Positions 36,293-49,769 of a DNA stretch of 64,000 nucleotides are shown here, in pieces. The stretch spans positions 2,482,501 to 2,546,500 of the forward strand of contig NC_073352.2 in NCBI RefSeq assembly GCF_027580225.2, written 5' to 3'. Under the pieces are notes generated by a model. The model was not told the origin of the DNA and ran no database searches. It worked only from the letters and a program-made list of their open reading frames with translations. The translations under genes were made by a program, and so were the position numbers. Numbering within the stretch: the first letter of the stretch is position 1; each line of letters begins with the position of its first letter. The DNA is from Misgurnus anguillicaudatus. Lineage: Eukaryota > Chordata > Actinopteri > Cypriniformes > Cobitidae.

Positions 36293-36347
36293 GTGGTGCT
36301 CCCTCAGCCATCTCCAAAGCTGTGATGCCCAAAGACCACACGTCACT
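36293..36347 (-). CDS. GCK-IV kinase, coding exon 7
   Basis: Fifty-five nt, from acceptor tgtttcag to donor gtgagttt. It encodes SDVWSLGITALEMAEGAP plus one base. This is kinase subdomain IX, with the DVWSLG aspartate that braces the catalytic loop. Confidence 0.95.
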
Positions 36348-36783
36348 CTGAAACAATCAATAATGGGCAAGTGAAGTGATACAAGCAAAACAGATATCAG
36401 GGAGAAAATAGATAACTAATATAGGTTTAGTTCGGTCGTTTTTGGATGTGTATGTACTAGGATGTACTTCTGTCATGTGGATGTATAATAACAGATCTGC
36501 TCTGATGCAGTGATCACAGATCACAGTCCAATAAACACACAATACATTACTCCACAAAAAACTGCCATTTTATACTTCAATCAGAGATGGCGATAGAAAG
36601 GCCAGAGTTACAGACTGCAGCTGTAAAGACAAACTACTAAAAAATGTATTAAAAAATCTAAAATATTCCAGGTAGAGATCCTAACACGTCTAGTGCTATA
36701 AAGCTATATAGTGTTGCCATAAAAACTGATCATTTCATGTGGAAGGATGTGAAGCACACCGAGCCACACAGGTTGTCATCTCA

Positions 36784-37020
<237 letters not shown>

Positions 37021-37109
37021 TTAAAAAACATCAGTGTATCATTGATCATTGAGTACTATGTTGTTTAGCACTTAAAGGGGTCATGAACTGAGGAATCACA
37101 ATCCCATTG

Positions 37110-39463
37110 CAGTGTTTCCCCTACCATTATATAAGGGGGGCGCCCCGCCCCCTTAACGGCTCCACCCGCCCCCCTTGAAGGTCAAGTAATTTTTTTTCTT
37201 TATAGCGCCAAATAACAATTTGTTATTTTATTAAACAAACTAAATAGGTATCAAGTAATATGTTATTTGTTTTATATCTACGATGGCATGTCTTTTTTCT
37301 CTGTGTTTGCGCGTTTACAATTATCCAATTGAGTGCGCACATTTATATTTTACTGTTCCGCTTAATTCACTGCGTGCGCTCTCTGTCATTGCCTGCAGTG
37401 CGCACCCCTCTGTCTCTCTCTTTCTCTCACATAACTGAAAAGGTGACGGTGTTTTCAAAGTCCGTTCCTCCGTATACTTTCTTTTTTGCGTAAACATTCA
37501 CAAATGTTACTGACAGAGAAGACAGCTGATCGAGTTTATCTAGACTTTACGAAAGGTTAGCATTAGTGACACACACACACTCCCTCTCTATCATGCTGTA
37601 TAGTCCCGCGCTGCGCACGAGTTTTAAATCTGCAACAAAGAGTGCTCTCAAGTCTTACGCATTTACCGTGAGACACACGCATTTCAGGCTGTTCACACGC
37701 TCACGCGCCACACCTTGTATTTCTCACACTGAAAATTAACAGTGCAGTTCTATCGAGTTCAGCTGCTTGGAGTTTTTTGTGTGTGCTCAACTTTACGCAG
37801 CGCCGTCAAAGCCGACAAGCAGATGACATCAGAGTACTGAAGAAATCTTGCGAAGGAGGCTGATATCAAATCGCTCTCGCGTTACTCTGATGTCATCCAC
37901 TGGTTGTTTCTTGCAGCGACTCATGAAGTCGTACACACCTATTAAATCATTCTACCAGGCAATCAGAAAGAAATGTGAAATTGTTTCTGGTTAAATTATA
38001 TTATCCCACAGCCGCTACAATCACATTCGTTACTAACATGGATATAATGGAGTGGAAGTTGGAAGAGCAAGATACGATGAATGCGGTACATATAACCCAT
38101 TTTAAAGCATTTTGATTTTACGATTCCTGGATGAAAACACTTGCCTTTGATACAATGAGAGCTGATGTTGGGGAATAACACCAAATTCATGCAAAATTTG
38201 TATTGATTCAGTCAAAAACTCTCCAAAAACAGCTTTGCTACCAGAAGCTTTAGTTAGGTTACCTAAAATGAGAAAAGTACTAAAGGCTTCCTGAAATTAA
38301 TGTAATAGAGACGCATTTTATTTTTATTGCCCTTTCATCATTAAATGTTCTGCCCTACTGTATGTGTACAGTATGCCCAAGTGAAACTTGAGTACTTAAT
38401 ATAGCCTAAAGATGGGTATAAGTTTACTAAAAGTGGTATACATTTTTATAATACTACAGAGATTGTTTGTTAAAAGCACCTTTTTAAGTTCATATTCATG
38501 ACATGTCAAAATAGCAGAGATAAGGGCACTTAGATGTTTTTAAGACTATCTTGAGTACTAAAGAAGAGTTTTTGGTATATTACGTGCAAAACTAGTGTGT
38601 GAAAACGGAGCACTTTAATGGGATAGTTCACCTAAAAATAAAACTTCTGTCATCATTTTCTCACTCTCATGTTGCAAACCTGTATAAATGTCTTTGTTCT
38701 GATGAACAGGAAGAAGGATATTTTGAGAAATGTTTGTAACCAAACCGTTCATGGACCCCATTCACTTCCATAGTATTATTTTTTCCTACTATAGAAGTGA
38801 ATGGGGCTCATTAACGGTTTGTTTACAAAACAATTGGTACAATTAAACTGTTAGCAAAAACTTAGAATTGGGTGGGGCCAAGGGGTACGTTGCTGCAAAT
38901 CCCTAACAGAAGTCCACTTTTGGTAAAACTTGAGAGCCCTGCAGCAGTGTATGCTGTCATATTTCTGAATTTGCACCAAATTGTCTACGCTATTAGGCTA
39001 CGCGAAATACAATAAAAAAAACTCACATTTGAAAAAAGCTCATAACACAACAAGATATGATGAGAAACGCAACAGCAGTAAGGCTTCAATGTAAATGTAT
39101 GGTGATTTTCTCAGACGATTATAAATCGCGTTTATATATCAGGATTTCAGCAGAGTTGAAGGAACAGCTTGTTGGATTAAACAAGGTGTGACTGGGTCGT
39201 GTTTACTCACTACTTTATAGTCTACTTGTTTTATGTCTGACAACAAAACAGATAATATGTAAAAAACAGGATTATTTTCTCCAACAAATGCATCATTTAA
39301 ACTTAGTTTATCATATATGTATTAACTAACATTAACGAACAATGAATGAGCAATATATTTGTATGTATGTGTATGTGTGTGTGTATATTATTCGTATATA
39401 TATGTATATATGTACACCCGACCAACCAACCCCCCCAAAGCTGTAAACCTAGGGGAAACACTG
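37110..39463. mobile_element. hAT-like element (cagtgtttccccta)
   Basis: The ends cagtgtttcccctac and ctaggggaaacactg are inverted. The flanks share only cattg, so the 8-bp duplication is not clear. 2354 bp with no transposase frame. It interrupts the outer TTAA element. Confidence 0.75.
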
Positions 39464-40417
39464 CATTGATCTCTTGACATATAAGAGGTCTTGGTATTTT
39501 TAATACATCTTGCAAGTTTCATAGCTTAAAATGCCCTCCTTATCCATAAGGAAGAAATGATGCAGTTGTTCGCCAGAAAAACTAAGGTAAAATGGCTGTA
39601 CTCTGTGTTTAAAGCAACACTATGTAGTTTTTTAACCTTTAAATAATGTCTCTAAACGTCATTGGCTAAAACCTGTTCCTGAAGAAAGACGCTGAGGAGT
39701 GACGAGAGACGCTGAGTTGCAAGCCCGGAGCTCCGTTGAGCTTATCATCTAAATCCTATTTTCTCACTATCTTATTCCTATCTATATAATATAACATATT
39801 AGTTTATCTTAGGAATATTTACCTTGTCGATTACTGAATTGTATTACTTAGCGAAACGATTTATCACGAGTAACACCCAGTGTTAGCATATAGCCCGCTA
39901 GCATCACCAGTCGGTGCCGGCTATAGTTAGCATTTCTTACCGTCTTTTACCGTAAACCTGCCCTCATTGCTGATCTAATGGCGTATTCATCCGATGTATG
40001 CTTCTCTGACCTATCCACACCAGATCGGAAAGCTGTGGAGGAGCTGCTGCCCGGCTTTGGCAGATCCAATTTGCGGTACAGCGTGCCTCATATCACCCTG
40101 GCTCCAGACGTTCGCAGGCGACCCTTCGAGCACCCTTCGCAATGCAGCTTCACGGACCGCGTTCGGGCGAACGGAGACGCCATCGCCCAGCAAGAAAGCG
40201 GTAAGACTCCGCTTGTTATTGTTACCTGCACTACCTGCCACATGTACAGTTTAGCTTCTTCCGTCAGCACAGAGGGGTTTACATGTGCTAAGTGTATTGA
40301 AGTAGTAAGGCTGACGGAGAAGGTTGCATCCGAACGCTCGTTGAGGACAGTAAGGCTGCAAATGCTAATGGTAATGTTTCAAACACTGTTTCGGGTGCGC
40401 CTACTGTAACACGTAAT

Positions 40418-42320
40418 CAGGGTTATTATAGTTTTTAAAAAAAATTGTTTTTATTTTATTTCGTTTTGTAATGTGTTATTTTATTTCAGTTTATAATAAT
40501 AATAATACCTTACATTTATATAGCGCTTTTCTCAGTACTCAAAGCGCTTTACATATGAATGGGGGAATCTCCTCAACCACCACCAATGTGCAGCATCCAC
40601 CTGGATGATGCGACGGCAGCCATATTGCGCCAGACTGCTCACCACACACCAGCTTATTAGTGGAGAGGAGACCGAGTGATATAGCCAATTAGTATGAGGG
40701 ATGATTAGTAAGCCAATGGGCAAGTTTGGCCAGGATGCCAGGGCACACCCCTACTCTTTTCGAAGGACATCCTGGGATTTTTAATGACCGCAGAGAGTCA
40801 GGACCTCGGTTTAACGTTTCATCCGAAGGACGGTGCTTTTTTGACAGTATAGTGTCCCCATCACTATACTGGGGTGTTACGACCCACACAGACCACAGGG
40901 TGAGCACCCCCTGCTGGTCTCACTAACACCACTACCAGCAGCAACCTGGTTTTCCCAGGTGGTCTCCCATCCAAGTACTGACCAGGCTCAGCCCTGCTTA
41001 GCTTCAGTGGGCAAGCTGTATTGGGCTACAGGGTGATATGGCTGCTTTAGTTCTTTTTAGTGGTGCATAAATAGTTTTGATTTCGTTTCTATTTTTCAAA
41101 AATCATTACTTTTAGTTTTTATTTAGTTTTAGTATAGTTTTAGTCTTTAGCGTAATATCTTGGTTGTGTACATACACCTTGCCTAATCTGGAAATGTTGA
41201 AAATAAGATGAGAATAAGAGGATTTTAAAAAAATAAGTTTTGTTTATTTAGTCCTATCAATCAAAGGCCGGGACAAATACCACACCAACCAACACTCTAA
41301 ATTCTGTTGTGTTATTTGGGTAAATATAATATACATATATAAATACATGTTTGGTCATATGATGGGTTGTTGTTAACCCAAACATGAGTTAAACCAACCC
41401 AGCACTGCATTGAAACAACCCAGCATATGTTTATTTATAAACCAACATATGTGTTCTGTCTAATATTTTCCCAGCATTGGGTACAAAAATAACCCAGATA
41501 ATTTAGATTGAATCAGCACATCTTATTTGTATAAACTTATGTCTGCACAACAACTGAAAATCAATGCAAAGTTTAATGTTCTGTCTATGAGTGTCCATTT
41601 CTGTACAAGAAGAGATCGCTGTACTAACATAATATACTTATTTGTTGACTAAATATTAATATATAATATTATTTGTTGATTATCCGCAAAGGCATATAAT
41701 AGTTTCAGATTAGTTAAGCGGACATTCTGTATCATAGCAACCAAAAAGCGTCAGCTAACACTGCCAAGCAAGGGGTTGGCGTCAGCGTTTTCAGCCATAT
41801 TTAACGTTTTAATGCTTCCGTGTACAGTACACTGAGATAATTAAGCCTTCTTCAGTTATTGTAATGGTTTGCCAGCAGAAACAAATTGTCTTACTAAACT
41901 AGCCGTTAGCAACAAGATGATGTTTTCTGAACCGAACTGTTGGCTCGGGGGCAGGGATCCAGTGCCCTGACAGCGTCATACACATCATGTGACGCTGCTG
42001 TGCAGGTCAGGAGTTCTAATAGACTGCCACCTATTGGTCATTAATGATCCAGCAACATCTGCTCATTTGCCTATGATCCGGTAATATGAATGACTCCGTG
42101 TTCAACTGCTGATCCAAAACATTTAAAAAACGAAAACGCAAGTTTTGTTTTCCTAAATTTTAGTTAGTTTTAGTTACTTTTACAGGTCCACATTATAGTT
42201 ATAGTTTAGTTTTAGTTTTTTTTAGAAACCTTCGTTTTTATTTTATTTCAGTTAACGAAAATGTTTTTTCACTAATAGTTTCAGTTTTCGTGATAGTTCT
42301 CGTTTACGATAATAACCCTG
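40418..42320. mobile_element. hAT (cagggttattat) inside LINE ORF1
   Basis: The ends cagggttattata and ataataaccctg are inverted. The flanks cacgtaat (40410-40417) and cgcgtaat (42321-42328) agree at 7 of 8 bases. It has A/T-rich edges with repeated tttagttttag and a 5S-derived SINE inside. Confidence 0.88.
40497..41046 (-). mobile_element. 5S-rRNA-derived SINE (SINE3 type)
   Basis: Read on the minus strand, the head is 5S-rRNA-like: gaagctaagcagggctgagc, tcagtacttggatgggagac and cacctgggaaaaccaggttg, which cover the internal RNA polymerase III control region. The tail is an L2-like aaagcgctatataaatg followed by (att)n. This matches the SINE3 class described from zebrafish. Confidence 0.92.
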
Positions 42321-42761
42321 CGCGTAATACACACAGCTCGGATCTGGAAACTGAGTTAAGGCGGCCGACTAACTGGGTGACTGTCAGGCAGCATAGTCAT
42401 ATGCCCATCAAAGACCCCCCTAGTAATTTCTAACAGATTCGACATTCTAAGCAATACATCGGCTGAGAAATCTGTTAGAAGTGCCTTGGTTATTGGAGAC
42501 TCAATACTCAAGAACGTGAACATTGAGGCAGCAGCCACCATAGTTGACTGTATACCGGGAGCCAGATCGTCAGACATTAGATCCAAACTTAAAGTGTTGG
42601 CCAATGCTAAGCGTAAGTTTTCTAAATCTGTTATTCATGCCGGCGCAAATGACACCAGACTCTGCCAGTCGGAGATCACCAAAGATACTATTAAAGAGGT
42701 GTGTGAAATTGCGAAAACAATGTCAGATAATGTTATATGCTCTGGTCCCCTCCCTGCCTAC

Positions 42762-44259
42762 TAGGGATGCACCGAATATTCGGCCACCGAAAATTTTCGG
42801 CCGAAAATGGCCCAAAAGTGGATTTTCGGTTTTCGGCCGAAAGACTTTTATCACCGAAAAAATACGGCCGAAATAATGTGATGAAGCAAACAGAAACCGC
42901 GACCTGCACGTGCTTGTCTGAAGGTACATATCTGCACGTGCTTGTCTGAAGTAACATATCTGCGGTGTGGACTAGATTTCTCTCAAACCCGCGTCCGCCG
43001 AATTTCTGACCAGGATCTCCGCAACCTGTGAGTTCCACTCCCGCCCACGACCGTAATGTTTGTGTCCAAACCCGCAGAGTTTTTTCTGGGCATTTGTGTA
43101 CAGTTTTCACAAGCTCCGACTAAACATTCATTCAGATTAACATCCAGAATAACAGACATTTAACATGATTGCTTTTAAAATTAGGGATGTGGACGAATGG
43201 TCAAATATTCGATCTGCAATAATAATTAGAATGGGGAAAAATGATATTCAAATGTTTTTAATCCGCCACCGCAGCATTACGGCTACTGCTCATTTAATCC
43301 TTTTTCACTTCACATGTACGGTCTTTTACAGACTTTAATATAAAATATACATGAAAATTAATATGTATGTATTTCTGATTGTTTTGGTAATTCAGATTGC
43401 AGGCTCATTTAAGTGTTTAGAGTTTTAATGCCGGTTAGACGTGCTTCTCTGCCGCTGCATCAGTATGGTTATAACGAACCCAATAACTGCAAATGCCGTA
43501 ACAGCAAACAATAGCTCCGTTTTGTGAAGTGTTGTTAAATTAAGCTCGTAACTATGCACCCTCAGCAATAATGTATCAAGCCAGCTTGCGTTATTTGTAA
43601 CATAATATTAAATTCAGATATATTTGTTAGATCCGTTTAGTGTTCTCACTGGATAACCACAGAGCAGAGTTTTTTCTGCAGCTGGCATTAATGAGAAAAA
43701 CAGGTTTCACCGGAGAAGGTAGGCTAAATATGATTTTCTTTCTAAACAAAAACATGTCAGACTAAATAAAGAAGATATTCATATTTGACTGAGCCTTCGA
43801 TCAATTCGGGGTTAACGTGAATTAAAATGCCATCATTTTTATCAGCATTTTGTAAGATTAACGTTAAAACAAAACCACAACTAGCACATCTCAGTTTTTA
43901 AATGTATACTGCATGGCAAACAAGCACCAAAGGATTAATTAAACAAACAGTTTAACTTTTAACAACCTGATGTGTCACTAGTAGCCTACTCACCAGTTTT
44001 TCCAGATGGGAGGCAGATAGCCTATATAACTGAAGTTGGGTTTGTTTATGCCACATGCTGTTTGGCTGTTTTTTAATTTTCTTCTCAAATTGTATGTTTT
44101 GACTCCATTTCTATTACACGCAAAAATACCATAAGTGCAATGGTAGTACTAATAATTGGCATAATTTCTTTCGGTGTTTTGGCTTTCGGTTTTTGGCCTT
44201 GGTTTCCTCTTTTTCGGTTTTTGGTTTCGGCCAAGAATTTTCATTTCGGTGCATCCCTA
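42762..44259. mobile_element. hAT (tagggatgcaccgaat) inside LINE ORF1
   Basis: The ends tagggatgcaccgaa and ttcggtgcatcccta, with the perfect 8-bp duplication ctgcctac on both sides (42754-42761 and 44260-44267). The A/T and cgg-rich ends are the usual family form. Its core (about 43180-43700) is a second family also found at 58284. Confidence 0.94.
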
Positions 44260-44543
44260 CTGCCTACCGGGGTGATGAAACTTATAGCAGATTAGTGTCT
44301 CTTCACGACTGGATGTCAAAATGGTGCCCTCAGCATAACGTAGGGTTTATTAACAATTGGAAGTATTTCAGGGGGAGACCTGACCTGCTAAAGAGAGATG
44401 GCCTTCATCCGTCATCGGAAGGAAATGCTATACTCTCTAGAAATCTGACCAATACTCTTACTTCTAATACAGTCTGACTACCCAAGGCCCAGGTCAGGAA
44501 ACAGATAGATCGGCTTACCCGTCCGTCTGTTAGCTGCCTTGAT

Positions 44544-47422
44544 ATGTCAAGATCACATATATCCCAGCACTTAGAGTCTATCTTACCAGAGTATCAACAC
44601 ATTTCAACTAGGTTCGTTCCTCGAACAAACAAATACAGAGCACCGTTTACCTCGTCTCGTACAAATCTTATTAACATAAAATTAGAAAACAATACACTTA
44701 CAGATGAACCTCAAATGTTAAAATTTGGCCTTCTTAACATTAGATCGCTTACAAATAAAGAACCTATTGTCAATGAAATAATTACTGACCAAAACTTAGA
44801 TGCACTCTGTTTAACAGAAACCTGGCTTAAAGTAGACGATTACATTAGTTTAAACAAATCCACCCCACAAGACTACTATTATAAACACAAACCTCGTTTA
44901 AAAGGGAGAGGGGGAGGTGTAGCTACAATATACAACAACATTTTTAACGTAAACCATAAATCCGAACTAAAATTTAATTCATTTGAAATTATGTTGTTAA
45001 ATATGGAAACAACTGATCGTAACCACACACAGCTTTCTTTTGTTCTTGCTACAGTCTATAGACCTCCGGGCCATCACGCAGATTTTCTTAAAGAAATATC
45101 AAATTTTAGTCACTTGTAGATAAAGCTTGTAGTCACTGTAGATAAAGCTCTTATCATTGGTGACTTTAATATACACATTGATAACCCAACAGATACATTA
45201 GGATTAGCGTTTATGGATATTCTAAATTCTCTCAATATTAGACAAAACGTGACAGGGCCCACGCATACCCGTAGACACACATTAGACTTAATTCTGTCAC
45301 TCGGGCTCAATATTAATGACATCGAAATATCATCTCAGAGCGATGCAGTTTCAGACCATTGCCTTGTCTCATACACGGTACTTCTAGATAAGATCACTCG
45401 ATCCACAATATGCTACCGACTAGCCAGAACACTAATTTCCACCACTAAAGAAAACTTTATTGGCACTCTTCCAGACCTGTCCCAAATGAAACATGTAGCA
45501 GATAACCGTGAAGATCTAGATATTGTAATAGAAAACCTGAACAGTATTTGTTCTAACACATTGGATACCGTTGCTCCCATTCGAAAAAAGAGAATCAAAG
45601 AAAAAACGGCAGCTTCATGGTATGACCATCATACTGCAGCCCTTAAAAAAGTAGCTAGAAAAATGGAAAGAACTTATAGAAGCACAAAACTAGAGGTATG
45701 GCATGCAGCATGGAAAGAGAGTGTTCAACACTACAGACAGGCTATAAAAACTGCCAGATCTACGAATCTCAGCAATCTTATTATAGAAAATCATAATAAC
45801 CCTCGTTTCCTCTTTAGCACATTTGCGAAACTGACTAGAAATAAAGAACAAACAGAACCCACTAATAAACTCCCACACAAAAGTAACGACTTCATGAACT
45901 TCTTTACTAAGAAAATTACGATTATTAGGGAAAACATTGTAGGTACGCAAGCAGCCACGACTCTACCCAATAATACATTTAACGCTAGCTTACCATACGA
46001 ACATCTTGAGTCATTTAAACCTACGACAATAGAAGAGCTCTCTAAATTAGTAACATCATCTAAATCAGTGTTTCTCAAAGTGTGGGGCGGGCCCCACTGG
46101 TGGGGAATAGGAACATTACAAGTGGGGCGCGTGACAAATGGGAAAAAATCTATTAATTAAATTATTTATTGACCATACACTCAAAATGGCACATTTAAAC
46201 ATAAACCTAGCTTAAAACTTAAATAAATCACACTGTAAGAAAATGTCACGCGGTAACTTAAAACCTAGCTGATTACGATTTTGTTGGGGTGATTAGGACA
46301 GGTGGGGGTTGGAACCCTTCCCTACCTCCAAAGTGGGGAATGGCAGAAAAAGTTTGAGAAACACTGATCTAAATCATCGTCCTGTATATTAGACCCCGTT
46401 CCCACAAAATTACTCAAAGAGGTATTCCCTGTTGTGTCACACCCAGTACTAAATATATTTAACTCATCACTAGAATTAGGCTACATTCCAACAGCTTTCA
46501 AACTAGCAGTTATTAGACCGCTCATTAAAAAACCACACCTTGACCAGGGAGATCTTAATAACTTTAGACCAATCTCAAATCTCCCTTTCCTTTCTAAAAT
46601 ATTAGAAAAAGTAGTGGCAAGCCAGCTACGCACATTCTTAGCAAATAATAGTACATATGAAAAGTTCCAATCAGGATTCAGGCCCCACCATAGCACAGAG
46701 ATAGCACTGCTTAGAGTTACAAATGACCTTCTCCTAACATCCGATCGTGGCGAAATCTCACTCCTTATTTTATTAGACCTTAGTGCAGCCTTTGACACAA
46801 TAGATCACACAATCTTACTCAATAGGCTAGAAAACTATGTTGGCATCAGTGGTCAGGCGCTAGCCTGGTTCAGATCATATCTAACCAATTGCTATCACTT
46901 TGTTTATGTAAATGAGGAGGAGTCATACCGCAGGGATCAGTTTTAGGTCCTATCCTGTTCTCGTTATATATGTTACCTCTGGGAGATATTTTTAGGAAAC
47001 ATAACATACGGTTTCACTGCTATACCCGGCTGTACATCTCCTCACATCCCAGCGAAACACACCAGTTTTCTACGCTAACAGACTGCATCAGCGATATTAG
47101 TGACTGGATGGCACATAACTTTCTTATGCTAAACTCTAATAAGACAGAGATTCTTGTTATCGAACCGAATCGCCACAAACATAATATCACAGATTACAAG
47201 TTGCCCATAGATGGCTGCACTGTGGTGCCAACCTCCACGGTTAAGAATTTAGGTGTGATGTTCCACAGCAATTTATCCTTCGATAGCCATATCTCCAATG
47301 TCTGCCGCACAGCATTCTTCCATCTTAGAAATATCTCAAAAATACGCCATATGTTGTCTGCATCAGATGCAGAGAAGCTTATCCATGCTTTTATGACCTC
47401 TAGAATAGACAGACTATTGTAA
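44544..47422 (+). pseudogene. L2 LINE ORF2: endonuclease and reverse transcriptase, broken
   Basis: The APE endonuclease part has LLNIRSLTNKEPIVNEI, ALCLTETWLK and GRGGGVATIY. After a short duplicated stretch with a stop at about 45118, it continues IIGDFNIHIDNPT and SDHCLVSY. The RT part has LKLAVIRPLIKKPHLD-like sequence, NFRPISNLPFLSKILEKVV, GFRPHHSTE and LLDLSAAFDTIDH. A frameshift near 46945 precedes [12 protein letters not shown]. At about 47020 the text reads CYTRLYIS where a YxDD box is expected, so the catalytic aspartates are deleted. Confidence 0.88.
46066..46366. mobile_element. hAT MITE (cagtgtttctcaaagtg) inside LINE ORF2
   Basis: 301 bp with ends cagtgtttctcaaagtgtgg and agtttgagaaacactg, plus the perfect duplication atctaaat (46058-46065 and 46367-46374). 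It interrupts the LINE between the endonuclease and RT segments. Confidence 0.95.
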
Positions 47423-48031
47423 CTCGTTACTCGGAGGATGCCATGCAAATCAGGTAAACAAGCATCAGCTAGTTCAAAACGCTTCTGCAAGAGTGCTTAC
47501 TCGATCTAAGAAGTATGACCACATAAGCCCAATTCTGGCATCTTTACACTGGCTACCAGTTAAATATCGCATATAATTTAAAATATTACTAATCACCTAC
47601 AAAGCCTTAAATGGCCTAGCACCCTCATATCTTAGAGAATTATTATCAGAATACAATCCATCACGTGCATTGCGGTCGCAAAATTCTGGTCTCTTAATTA
47701 TCCCTAAAATATCAAAAGTGTCTGAAGGTGGCAGATCCTTTTCCTACTTAGCCCCTAAGCTATGGAATGATTTACCAACCGATGTACGAAAATCAGAGAC
47801 AGTAGATAAATTTAAATCTAGACTTAAAACTTTTCTCTTTAACAAAGCATTCACATAATTTGTTTTAGTAATGGTACTTATCTCACAATAGCTAGCTTGT
47901 ACAAGCTAATAAATAAATAAATTAAAACCTTATTTTCGTCAACACTCCAAAGCATGGTAAATGTCATAAATACTCTTTAGTAATATGTTGAAACTTTGAA
48001 TTAGCTGTCGGTTGAGTCTTAATTTCCAAAT

Positions 48032-48155
48032 ATGGTCAGGTTGCGATTTTGGCTTTTTCCCATGATCTTGAGAATAGTATGTCATACAGAACCGTTTGCC
48101 ACTGTACGTTAGTATTAACGACGGCAGTGGGGCCTCTGGCCTTAGTCAAACGAGT
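48032..48155. repeat. diverged single unit of the 129-bp repeat
   Basis: It contains tcaggttgcgattttggc, agaatagtatgtcatacag and cagtggggcctctggcctta, matching the unit tandemly repeated at 1569-2216. It lies beside an older dispersed repeat (about 48160-48420). Confidence 0.85.
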
Positions 48156-48499
48156 TTCTGTTACACAAGGCACAAAAATACTATTTGATATTAACTCACA
48201 AGAAACAGGACTGGAACAGGAGAGAAACAAACGCACGTGTAAAGAACATCAAACACAAGGACTTTAAATAAAGGAGAATAAATGAGGACAACAGGTGACA
48301 TGGGTTAAACAATAAAGAGGAGGATGACCAGGGAGCCCACGTGATCCCACACAAAACATGGGTCTGTCATGATTCTGCCACAAGATTAGATTAAACAAAG
48401 GACAAGATGGCAGAACCATGACACACACAGCCCCGCTCCTACCCCTGCCTGCAGAAGAGTGTCTGATACCAGGCACTGTTGCGCTTTTCAACCACATAA

Positions 48500-48810
48500 T
48501 GCGGCTTTCACATAGGAAGCGGTGTGCGCTGCGCTCGCCGCTTGTGCTCTGCTGGCCAGACCCGAGTATAAGCAGCTCTTCCTCCATTTTGTTTGGATGC
48601 CCCGTTTCTATTGGCCGCGCGGGTAATCGTCACAGAGCGCAGCGCAAAAGTTAAACTATTTTGAACTTTGACCGCGGCGTGAGCGCAAGTTGCACTCGCT
48701 GCGCCCGCGCTTTGCTCAACGCAACAACAAACCGCCCTCGCACAGCGCAAGCCATTGAAATGAATGGGTTTCATAGCGCAGCGCGCAAAGCGTCCTATGT
48801 GAAAGCCGCA
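48500..48810. mobile_element. PIF/Harbinger-type MITE
   Basis: The ends tgcggctttcacatagga and tcctatgtgaaagccgca are perfect inverted repeats, flanked on both sides by TAA (48497-48499 and 48811-48813). The inside is very GC-rich (gcgctgcgctcgccgct). 311 bp. Confidence 0.88.
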
Positions 48811-49009
48811 TAAGTCAACCACAGGAGCTGCAAGTCATTTTTACATGGAAACTACATAGTGTTGCTTTAAATTGGGCCGAGAGCAGAAGATCTGATGAAA
48901 CTATTTGTCATATTTGTTAAAACAAGCTGGTATTGTATTAATAATCCATTAGTGGTGCTTGTGAGACACTTCAGGGAATATAAAACAAATAATTTAAAAA
49001 CACAGCTCA

Positions 49010-49255
<246 letters not shown>

Positions 49256-49443
49256 TCACTGTCTTTTGGTGAGATGTGAAAGGCTACTTCTCTCAAATAC
49301 CACAACATACTTTGCAACATACAAAGACATTGTCATATTACACCACAGTGCCGCGAGAGTGAAAGCACATACTTTCTTTTCAAGCCAAGCTGTTATTTCT
49401 ATTGTGATCTCATTGATATGTGATGTTCAAAAGTGATGTATTA

Positions 49444-49593
<150 letters not shown>

Positions 49594-49769
49594 TCAAACT
49601 TACATGTCATCTCGTACAAAGGGCATGATAAATATATATGAAGTTTTTATTTATTAACTTGTGGTCCATATACTGTAGACATGTCATGACGTATCTGAGT
49701 AGCTTCATCAGTTACATTTATTAGTTTAGCAACATGCTCACATCAAACATTGAAATTTTCTGTAATGAG

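Larger units (their letters stand above)
39978..44477 (+). pseudogene. L2 LINE ORF1 (esterase-like), interrupted by two hATs
   Basis: It starts MAYSSDVCFSDLSTPDRKA and has a Cys-rich part (VTCTTCHMYSL and FTCAKCIEV), then breaks at 40417. It resumes after 42328 with LVIGDSILKNVNIEAAAT (the GDS motif of SGNH hydrolases), and breaks again at 42761. It ends with LHDWMSKWCPQHNVGFIN and DGLHPSSEGNAILS (the D..H pair). CR1/L2 elements are known to carry such esterase ORF1 proteins. The two insertions are hATs with target duplications. Confidence 0.85.
39745..47935 (+). mobile_element. degenerate L2-clade LINE with three hAT insertions
   Basis: The order is: an ORF1 with an SGNH-esterase-like part, an ORF2 with an APE endonuclease, then a reverse transcriptase. 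It is interrupted by hATs at 40418-42320, 42762-44259 and 46066-46366. It is truncated before its 3' tail: the sequence stops soon after the last coding segment. The RT has a frameshift near 46945 and has lost its catalytic Asp pair. The ends are approximate. Confidence 0.88.
39609..48870. mobile_element. inner TTAA element (agcaacactatgtagttt)
   Basis: The left end ttaaagcaacactatgtag and right end ctacatagtgttgctttaa are perfect inverted repeats edged by TTAA. It lies wholly inside the outer TTAA element and is itself filled by an L2 LINE and other insertions. Confidence 0.85.

Noticed and set aside
40504..41046. 5S rRNA gene
   Set aside because: The 5S-like part is joined to a SINE body and an L2-like tail, so it is a SINE3-type retroposon rather than a ribosomal gene.
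48264..48822. GC-rich open frames near 48.3-48.8 kb as a CpG-island gene start
   Set aside because: The GC-rich part is the interior of a Harbinger-type MITE with perfect inverted ends and TAA duplication.
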